Source of the DNA: Candidatus Zhuqueibacterota bacterium | GTDB lineage: Bacteria; KSB1; UBA2214 | Length of the DNA stretch: 6,350 bases | NCBI GenBank assembly: GCA_022706175.1 | Contig: JAKJDB010000171.1 | Coordinates: forward strand, 1 to 6,350 | Direction of reading: 5' to 3' | Part shown: positions 1 to 4,574 of the stretch, piece by piece | How positions within the stretch are numbered: position 1 is the stretch's first letter | Layout: each line of letters opens with the position of its first letter | Notes under the pieces: model-generated | What the model was told of the DNA's origin: nothing | Databases searched by the model: none | Seen by the model: the letters and a program-made list of their open reading frames with translations, nothing else | Program-made: the position numbers and the translations under genes

Positions 1-1
1 T

Positions 2-1015
2 CAAGACCTGCCAGTGCACGATCTCAAAGATTATCCATTCCGGTATTATGCCCAGTACCCGGCCCTGGGATTTCTGTTCTGGCCGCCGCTATTTGCTTTT
101 ATCGAAGCCTTGTTTTTTCTCGCCGGCGGCATTAGTATCACCTCGGCCATCCTTGCCATCGGTTTCTTCTCCTGCCTGCTTGCGCTTTCTTTGTACGACA
201 TGGTAAAATTCAGCACCTCTCGCTTGTTCGCCTTTTTCGCCGTGCTTTTACTGCTGACCATTCAACAGGTCTCTTTGTATCTGAATGTGGTCATGTTGGA
301 CATCCCCATGCTGGGCATGAGCTGTCTTACAGTCGCTCTCTATTTGAGAATCACCAGAGCGTCAGGATCAGAATCCTGGGCTCAGTGGGCGTCCTTAGCC
401 TGTGTGGCGAGTATGGCGCTCTATGTCAAGCAAACCTGTTTTATCGTCCTGGCAGCTATTGCCATCGACTTTATCGTCAATCACCGGAAGTGGCTGAAAA
501 GCCCCCGCCTCTGGTTGGCCGTGGTTCTTTTCACCTTTTTGACCATGCCCCTCGCCGTCTACACGATAAAATTCGGACAAGCCAATATCGCCCAATCTCT
601 CGGCAAGCAAACAAATCTGATCATGCCTGGCTACCTTGGAATGCCGCGATGGAGCGTACAGAATTGGCTCTACTATGCTAAAATCATCTGCGGACAAATC
701 CATCCAATCCTGATCATCTCAGCGGCCGCTGGAATCCTTCACAGTTTGATCGATTCCGCCCGTTTCAAACAAGCCCTTTTGTGGATAGCGTGGATTTTGT
801 GTTTTTATCTCTTTTTTTCATATTTCGACAATAAAGCCCCGCGCTTTGCCATGCTCACTTACCCGCCGCTGGTCATCATTGGAGTAGAGTTCATCCACAG
901 GATGCTTAAAAAGTTAAAGCCATATATATATATATATACCATGCCTCATTGGCTTGGCCATTCCCATCGTCCTTGGCGTAATCCGCATTCCCAGCCACGA
1001 CCTTCGTGGATTTGA
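2..1015 (+). CDS. GT39/ArnT-like membrane glycosyltransferase, 5'-truncated by the window, N-terminal part of a frameshifted gene
   Basis: This is a polytopic membrane protein resembling GT39/PMT-type glycosyltransferases, which move a sugar from a polyprenyl-phosphate donor onto lipid or protein on the outer face of the inner membrane. The frame is open to the left edge; the GTG at 14 is not a convincing start, so the N-terminus, including the loop that normally carries the catalytic acidic residue, lies outside. Counting from the GTG, hydrophobic helices fall near 15-37, 40-62, 70-92, 95-112, 126-152, 165-184, 230-245, 254-270 and 279-293. Family-like segments are YAQYPALGFLFWPP, VVMLDIPMLGM, ALYVKQTCF and APRFAMLTYPPLVIIG. 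After KKLKP at 299-303 the frame enters an AT repeat (YIYIY), runs into an unrelated tail of about 25 residues and stops at 1015. The hydrophobic continuation lies in another frame. The region is visibly AT-richer than the minus-strand operon. The fold class is fairly sure; acceptor and donor are unknown. Confidence 0.72.
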   Translation, partial: QDLPVHDLKDYPFRYYAQYPALGFLFWPPLFAFIEALFFLAGGISITSAILAIGFFSCLLALSLYDMVKFSTSRLFAFFAVLLLLTIQQVSLYLNVVMLDIPMLGMSCLTVALYLRITRASGSESWAQWASLACVASMALYVKQTCFIVLAAIAIDFIVNHRKWLKSPRLWLAVVLFTFLTMPLAVYTIKFGQANIAQSLGKQTNLIMPGYLGMPRWSVQNWLYYAKIICGQIHPILIISAAAGILHSLIDSARFKQALLWIAWILCFYLFFSYFDNKAPRFAMLTYPPLVIIGVEFIHRMLKKLKPYIYIYTMPHWLGHSHRPWRNPHSQPRPSWI

Positions 1016-1478
1016 GGAAATGGAAGAGATCGTCGCCTCATTGAAGATCCAGTCGCAACAAAGTAATATCATCTATTTTGGCGAATTTCGTCAACCGTTT
1101 GTCTATTACGTTCGCATCGGCGATTTCAGCCGCCGGACTCACATTCTACGCGGAGACGATACGTTCAAGGAAGAGCCGGATCTAGATGCGATGTGTCATG
1201 ACTACAGGATACGCTATTTGGTGCTGGAAACCGGAAATCCTCAGCAAACCGCGCTCCATTCTCAAGTACAATCGAGTCTCCAGCAGAACAGGAATTTTTC
1301 GCTTCAGGAAGAGCGTCGTTTTTATGTTTACGAGCGATATCGGCAGGTCGAGATCTATAAATACTGTGGGGCCATGGCAGAAAAAATAAAACCAATCCGT
1401 CTGTCCTCAGATCTGCTTAATAATAGCGAATACATGATGAAAGAGAATGAAGCGATGGAGAAGAAATCTCCGGAATGA
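918..1478 (+). CDS. C-terminal part of the same glycosyltransferase, displaced in frame by the AT tract
   Basis: This frame opens after a TAA at 915-917, passes through the AT tract and continues to a TGA at 1476-1478. It first encodes a hydrophobic stretch (CLIGLAIPIVLGVIRIP), which makes a good last transmembrane helix. A soluble tail of about 150 residues follows, with alternating strand and helix character (NIIYFGEFRQPFVYYV, IRYLVLE, RRFYVYERYR), as in the extracytoplasmic C-terminal domains of many GT39-like proteins. The upstream frame lacks both parts, so the two pieces complete each other. A separate gene could begin at TTG 954 or at ATG 1020, which has GAGGA two bases upstream (close spacing), but a standalone protein beginning with half a helix is less likely. 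The final codons lie in a repeat-like inverted arm, so the natural C-terminus may have been replaced. The polar tail after VYERYR looks unconserved, though I could not compare homologues. Confidence 0.6.
   Translation, partial: SHIYIYIPCLIGLAIPIVLGVIRIPSHDLRGFEEMEEIVASLKIQSQQSNIIYFGEFRQPFVYYVRIGDFSRRTHILRGDDTFKEEPDLDAMCHDYRIRYLVLETGNPQQTALHSQVQSSLQQNRNFSLQEERRFYVYERYRQVEIYKYCGAMAEKIKPIRLSSDLLNNSEYMMKENEAMEKKSPE
922..938 (+). repeat. (AT)8.5 dinucleotide tract inside the glycosyltransferase gene, candidate phase-variation switch
   Basis: Seventeen bases alternate A and T without interruption at the exact point where the coding frame is lost. With the present count the upstream frame stops at 1015. 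With one unit fewer it would stop at TAA 979-981. With one unit more, or two fewer, it would enter the long frame ending at 1478. That is the three-state behaviour expected of a slipped-strand switch. In the ON state the tract would encode PYIYIYIP just before the last membrane helix, which is tolerable there. Dinucleotide tracts are known to switch genes in other bacteria, for example the TA repeats in the Haemophilus hif promoter region. A sequencing error or a fixed mutation remains possible. Confidence 0.85.
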
Positions 1479-1503
1479 CACTATTACATTTTGTCTTTCC
1501 GAG
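1469..1503 (+). repeat. Imperfect inverted repeat spanning the glycosyltransferase stop codon and the array edge
   Basis: The left arm CTCCGGAATGACA (from 1469) faces TGTCTTTCCGAG (1492-1503) across about ten bases. GACA pairs with TGTC and GGAA with TTCC, with one T-T mismatch between them and one bulged C beyond. The TGA stop of the glycosyltransferase frame (1476-1478) is inside the left arm, and the right arm is the first part of the first A element. No T-run follows, so it is not a classical intrinsic terminator, although it could slow or process the transcript. The left arm may be the remaining end of a further repeat copy. Confidence 0.5.
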
Positions 1504-1694
1504 CCCGCAATGCTTTATCCATACGCGTGCTTTGAGTCGGCGCAGGGCGAGGAATCTATCGTCGCACTGAGCCATGCCCGTTTGCTTGTTCAGTTCGTCG
1601 CTAGATCCTTCGGCGCTTTGCTGATCCTGCAAACAGGTTCAGCATACAATGGTTTCGCGCCTCAGGAGGACAACATAAAGAACAAATCCTTTCC
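1489..1694 (+). repeat. Array unit 1 (complete: A1, spacer, B1)
   Basis: Element A1 spans 1489-1567. Its outer stem pairs TTCC 1497-1500 with GGAA 1551-1554 and GCCC 1503-1506 with GGGC 1545-1548, with a tandem G-A/A-G mismatch between the two helices. An inner stem pairs GTGCT 1527-1531 with GGCGC 1539-1543 using two G-T wobbles. The spacer is 1568-1600. Element B1 begins at 1601: TCCT/AGGA and GGCGC/GCGCC form an outer stem (1606-1616 with 1657-1667) around an inner hairpin, TGCTGA-T-CCTG (1619-1629) facing CAGG-T-TCAGCA (1634-1644) over a CAAA loop. Confidence 0.8.
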
Positions 1695-1780
1695 TTTTGT
1701 CTTTCCCGCAACCCTTTATTGCAACACTCTTCATGCCATCGTAAAGGGCGAGGAAGGCAACATGGATAACAATCCTTCCC
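1695..1780 (+). repeat. Array unit 2 (internally deleted, 86 bases)
   Basis: It starts with the A-type TTTTGTCTTTCC (1695-1706) and ends with a B-type tail, where the segment from GGCAACAT to CCTTCCC resembles the conserved tail of the complete units. Most of A, the spacer and B are missing. A new symmetric pair, CCCTTTA 1712-1718 and TAAAGGG 1742-1748, still lets it fold into a hairpin, and GGGCGAGGAA persists at 1746-1755. It looks like a diverged deletion derivative of the 206-base unit. Confidence 0.65.
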
Positions 1781-1986
1781 TTTTGTCTTTCCGAGCCCGC
1801 AATGCTTTATCCATACGCGTGCTTTGTGTCAGTACAGGGCGAGGAATCTATCGTCGCACAAAAACCAGCTCTTTCGCATTTCATGTTCGTCGCTGGATCC
1901 TTCGGCGCTTTACTGATTCTGCAAACAGGTTCAGCATGCAATGGTTTCGCGCCTCAGGAGGACAACATAAAGAACAAATCCTTCCC
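1781..1986 (+). repeat. Array unit 3 (complete: A2, spacer, B2)
   Basis: Element A2 spans 1781-1859; the inner stem is GTGCT 1819-1823 with AGTAC 1831-1835 (one G-T wobble), and the outer stem is the same as in unit 1. The spacer is 1860-1892 and differs strongly from that of unit 1. Element B2 starts at 1893, with the outer stem at 1898-1908 and 1949-1959. Its inner hairpin has two changes relative to B1: one keeps a T-G pair on the plus strand, the other becomes A-C on plus but G-T on minus. Confidence 0.8.
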
Positions 1987-2130
1987 TTTTGTCTTTCCGA
2001 GCCCGCAATGCTTTATCCATACGCGTGCTTTGTGTCAGCACAGGGCGAGGAATCTATCGTCGCACAGGTCTTGCCTCTTCGCTCATTTCGCTCGCCGCTA
2101 GAACCTTCAGCGCTTTGCGGAACCTTGCAG
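1987..2130 (+). repeat. Array unit 4 (A3 intact, B3 truncated)
   Basis: Element A3 (1987-2065) has the perfectly paired version of the inner stem, GTGCT 2025-2029 with AGCAC 2037-2041. A 32-base spacer follows, then a B-like start, CTAGAACCTTCAGCGCTTTG, at 2098-2117. After about 2130 the similarity ends, and the second arm of B is lost before the end of the peptidase gene. The boundary at 2130 is approximate. Confidence 0.65.
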
Positions 2131-2169
2131 AGGAAAATGATGATCCAGCGATCGATCCAGAGTTTAACC

Positions 2170-4266
2170 CTACATCAGCCCTCTTTTTTTCAGCAGCGGT
2201 TCAATGCCCGGTTCGCGGCCGCGAAAGCGTTTATACAGGGTCATCGCCTCTTCGCTGCCGCCGGCGCCGAGGATGTGCTTGCGAAAGGCGGTTGCGTAGG
2301 TTTGATCAAAGAGGCTGCTCTCTTTAAAGGCCTGGAAGGCATCGGCATCAAGCACCTCTGCCCAGATGTAGGCGTAATAGCCCGAGGAATAGCCGCCGGA
2401 AAAAATATGGCGGAAATAGGGGCTGCGGTAGCGTGAAGCGATCTCCGGGATCAGGCCGATGCGCGCCAGCGACTGCCCTTCAAAGAGCGTGGCGTCATGT
2501 TCAATGGGTTCCCGCAGCGTGTGCCAGTCCATGTCCAGATAAGAAGCGGCGAGATATTCAACCGTGGCAAAGCCCTGGTTGAAATGGCCTGATCTTTCGA
2601 TTTTGGCGATCAGCTCGTCCGGCATGGCAGCGCCGCTCTGATAGTGTTTGGCATAGCTCCTGAGCACCTGTGGTTCAAACGCCCAGTTCTCCATGATCTG
2701 CGACGGCAGCTCGACAAAATCGCGGGCCACCGATGTGCCGGCGATCAGGGGATAGGTGCAGTCGGAGAGCAGGCCGTGCAGGGCATGGCCGAACTCGTGG
2801 AACATGGTCTCGACCTCATCGAGACTGAGCAGCGCCGGCGTGTCGGCTGTGGGTTTGCTGAAATTGCCGACATTGACGATCACCGGCATCTGCCGGCCGC
2901 CGAGTTTCTGCTGGCCGCGGTATTCGCTCATCCAGGCGCCGCCGCGTTTGCTGGCGCGGGGAAAATAATCCACCATCAATACGCCGATGGGCCGGCCGTC
3001 CGCCTCTTTAACCTCAAAGGCGCGGACCTCCGGATGATACACCGGTATATCCTTGCGCTCCGTGAAGGTGATGCCCCACAGCTTTTGCGCCACGCCAAAA
3101 ACGCCGCTGCGTACGTTCTCCAGCTTGAAATAGGGCCGCAACGCCTCTTCGTCCAGAGCATATTTTTCTTTTTTCACTTTTTCCGCATAGTACCACCAAT
3201 CCCAGGGCTGCAGTTGGAATCCGCCTTTTTCCCGATCAATGATCGCCTGCATATCAGCGACCTCCTGGCGGCTGCGCTCCTTAGCCGGCCGCCACAGTTG
3301 ATCCAGCAGGGCGTAAACGTTTTCCGGCTTTTTCGCCATATTCTCTTCAAGCACATAGTCCGCATGACTGGGATAGCCGAGCAGATTGGCTTTGCGTACG
3401 CGCAGCGCGGCAATTTTGCTCAGGATCTTTTTATTGTCATTTTCATTGTTTTGATCCCCACGCTGAAGGTAGGCCTCATAGATCTGCCGGCGCAACCGGC
3501 GGTTCTCCGCGTATTGCAGAAAAGGAAAAATGCTGGGCGCCTGCAAAGTGAAAACCCATTTGCCGGCCTGGCCGCGTTCCGCAGCCGCTTCGGCCGCTGC
3601 GGAGACCATGGCCGGCGGCAGGCCGGCCAGATCGCCGGGCTGGTCGATGACCAGGCTGTAATTGTTGGTCTCCTTGAGCACATGGTCGCCGAACTTGAGC
3701 TCGAGCAGAGCCAGCTCCTGATTGATGGCGCGCAGCTGCTCCTGTTGCGCTTTCTCCAGATTGGCGCCGCCGCGGACAAACTCGCGATAGTATCGGGTAA
3801 GCACGGTCTCTTGTTCCGCGGTCAGGCCGAGACTCGCCTTTTGCTCATAGACCGCCTTGATGCGCTGAAACAGCTTGGCGTTGAGGCGGATGTCATCGCC
3901 ATGGCTGGAGCGCAGCGGCGACGCCTCTTCGGCGATCTTTTGCAGCGCATCGCTGGTCAGCGCCGAGGTCATGTTGTCGAACACATTGGTGACTCGAGTG
4001 AGCACACGGCCGGAGAGTTCGAGCGCATCGATGGTGTTGGCAAAGGTCGGAGGCTGCGGATTGTCAGCGATGGCGGCGATCTCCTGCTGGTGCAGACGAA
4101 TGCCCTCCTTGATCGCCGGCAGATAATGCTCGTTCTTGATCTTGCTGAAGGGCGGAACACCAAAGGGGGTCTTGAACTCTTTGAGCAGCGGATTTTCCTC
4201 TGCCACTGCCATGTTCAGGTTCACACAACAGATCGAGCACAACAGCGCAATCGCAATCTCTTTCAT
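2170..4266 (-). CDS. dcp: Exported M3-family peptidyl-dipeptidase (Dcp-like zinc metallopeptidase)
   Basis: M3A metallopeptidases of the Dcp/oligopeptidase A group hydrolyse short peptides; Dcp releases C-terminal dipeptides. Numbered from the ATG at 4266 (698 residues, a usual Dcp length), the zinc site HEFGH is at 490-494 and the third ligand is Glu519 in DFVELPSQ. The spacing of 29 residues from the first His matches the family. The substrate-side motif FSGGYSSGYYAYIWAE lies in the C-terminal quarter. The N-terminus is a signal peptide: MKE, a hydrophobic core, then AVA before EENP (likely cut after residue 22), so the enzyme is probably periplasmic or otherwise exported. No good lipobox is visible. 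An in-frame ATG at 4278 would add four residues, but GAGGA sits five bases before the 4266 ATG and no such site precedes 4278. The gene follows the small membrane protein gene by about 60 bases on the same strand without a visible terminator, so co-transcription is likely. Dcp rather than OpdA is judged by overall resemblance. Confidence 0.93.
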   Translation of the reverse strand: MKEIAIALLCSICCVNLNMAVAEENPLLKEFKTPFGVPPFSKIKNEHYLPAIKEGIRLHQQEIAAIADNPQPPTFANTIDALELSGRVLTRVTNVFDNMTSALTSDALQKIAEEASPLRSSHGDDIRLNAKLFQRIKAVYEQKASLGLTAEQETVLTRYYREFVRGGANLEKAQQEQLRAINQELALLELKFGDHVLKETNNYSLVIDQPGDLAGLPPAMVSAAAEAAAERGQAGKWVFTLQAPSIFPFLQYAENRRLRRQIYEAYLQRGDQNNENDNKKILSKIAALRVRKANLLGYPSHADYVLEENMAKKPENVYALLDQLWRPAKERSRQEVADMQAIIDREKGGFQLQPWDWWYYAEKVKKEKYALDEEALRPYFKLENVRSGVFGVAQKLWGITFTERKDIPVYHPEVRAFEVKEADGRPIGVLMVDYFPRASKRGGAWMSEYRGQQKLGGRQMPVIVNVGNFSKPTADTPALLSLDEVETMFHEFGHALHGLLSDCTYPLIAGTSVARDFVELPSQIMENWAFEPQVLRSYAKHYQSGAAMPDELIAKIERSGHFNQGFATVEYLAASYLDMDWHTLREPIEHDATLFEGQSLARIGLIPEIASRYRSPYFRHIFSGGYSSGYYAYIWAEVLDADAFQAFKESSLFDQTYATAFRKHILGAGGSEEAMTLYKRFRGREPGIEPLLKKRGLM

Positions 4267-4271
4267 GGATT

Positions 4272-4276
4272 TCCTC
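4272..4276 (-). promoter_or_regulatory. Shine-Dalgarno site deciding the dcp start
   Basis: On the minus strand the sequence reads ATGAGGAAATCCATG. GAGGA lies five bases before the second ATG (4266) and overlaps the first ATG (4278), which itself has only AACCTATT upstream. This favours translation from 4266. Confidence 0.7.
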
Positions 4277-4325
4277 ATAATAGGTTAATTGTTGAATCCT
4301 GTGTGGCCATCCCTGTTTTCCCATC

Positions 4326-4565
4326 CTATGACTCTGAACGTTTTGTCCGCGGCCAAAACTTGATCACATAAAAAAATCCCAGGATCAGCAACAGCACACC
4401 CCACCAGATGTCCGCGTGCAGACTCCATAGCCGCACTCGCGCCTCCACCGGCGGCGGCGACAGCCAATAGAACAGACCGGCAGCCAGGATCAACAAACCG
4501 TAGATCAGCACAATTCCACCGATAAAAAACCAGATCGGTATTTGTTTTTCATAATGGCTTTCCAT
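4326..4565 (-). CDS. Small two-helix membrane protein coupled to the symporter gene
   Basis: This 79-residue protein has a short polar N-terminus (MESHYEKQIP), a first membrane helix (about 11-33, WFFIGGIVLIYGLLILAAGL), a short linker with the proline run SPPPVEARVR, a second helix (about 51-68, IWWGVLLLILGFFYVIKFW) and a basic tail ending RTKRSES. I do not recognise a named family. It does not look like the DUF485 partner of acetate permeases, whose conserved patterns are absent. Its start lies seven bases after the symporter stop, and its ribosome binding site overlaps that stop, so the two are almost certainly made together. Small two-helix proteins beside secondary transporters can be accessory or stabilising subunits; this role is inferred from context. 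Both helices and the strong start site make it a real gene rather than a chance frame. Confidence 0.8.
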   Translation of the reverse strand: MESHYEKQIPIWFFIGGIVLIYGLLILAAGLFYWLSPPPVEARVRLWSLHADIWWGVLLLILGFFYVIKFWPRTKRSES

Positions 4566-4569
4566 AACT

Positions 4570-4574
4570 TCCTC
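4570..4574 (-). promoter_or_regulatory. Shine-Dalgarno site overlapping the symporter stop codon
   Basis: The minus strand reads TGAGGAAGTTATG. The symporter TGA (4575-4573) overlaps GAGGA, which is four bases before the ATG of the 79-residue protein. Ribosomes finishing the symporter end on the start site of the next gene, the usual arrangement for translational coupling. Confidence 0.75.

Larger units (their letters stand above)
1489..2130 (+). repeat. Mosaic array of a 206-base unit between convergent genes
   Basis: The motif TTTTGTCTTTCC begins at 1489, 1695, 1781 and 1987. The offsets are 206, 86 and 206 bases, so the array is a full unit, an internally deleted unit, a full unit and a truncated unit. 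A full unit is an A hairpin (about 79 bases), a diverged 33-base spacer, a B hairpin in the opposite orientation and a conserved tail. The first and third units differ at 4 of 79 positions in A and 5 of 94 in B plus tail. No credible gene lies in 1479-2169: the one long plus-strand frame reads repeat copies in different frames and runs antisense into the peptidase. The layout recalls the BIME mosaics of enterobacteria, where REP elements alternate in orientation between genes, but the sequences are not those elements. The remaining bases 2131-2169 show no feature I recognise. Confidence 0.85.

Noticed and set aside
954..1478. Independent small gene starting at TTG 954 or ATG 1020
   Set aside because: The frame supplies exactly the last helix and tail missing from the upstream gene, and the break coincides with a dinucleotide tract; a frameshifted single gene explains more.
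1469..1503. Rho-independent terminator after the glycosyltransferase
   Set aside because: There is an inverted repeat but no T-run after the second arm, the stem is interrupted, and it contains the stop codon itself.
1489..2130. CRISPR-like array (constant blocks with variable spacers)
   Set aside because: The constant blocks are about 79-94 bases with two alternating types in opposite orientation, there is one spacer per 206-base period, and no cas gene is present.
1479..2169. Insertion sequence or integrated mobile element
   Set aside because: There is no transposase or integrase frame and no target-site duplication that I can find; the repeats are palindromic intergenic elements.
1447..2436. 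Open plus-strand frame of 329 codons through the array and into the peptidase gene
   Set aside because: It translates copies of the same repeat in different frames (206 and 292 are not multiples of three) and its end is antisense to dcp; there is no domain or ribosome binding site.
4225..4266. Lipoprotein signal for the peptidase (cysteines in the hydrophobic core)
   Set aside because: The residues before each cysteine do not fit a lipobox, while AVA before EENP gives a normal signal peptidase I site.
2644..4371. Long plus-strand frame of 575 codons
   Set aside because: It lies almost wholly opposite the well-supported dcp gene with its zinc motif; the translation is low in recognisable features and is a shadow frame.
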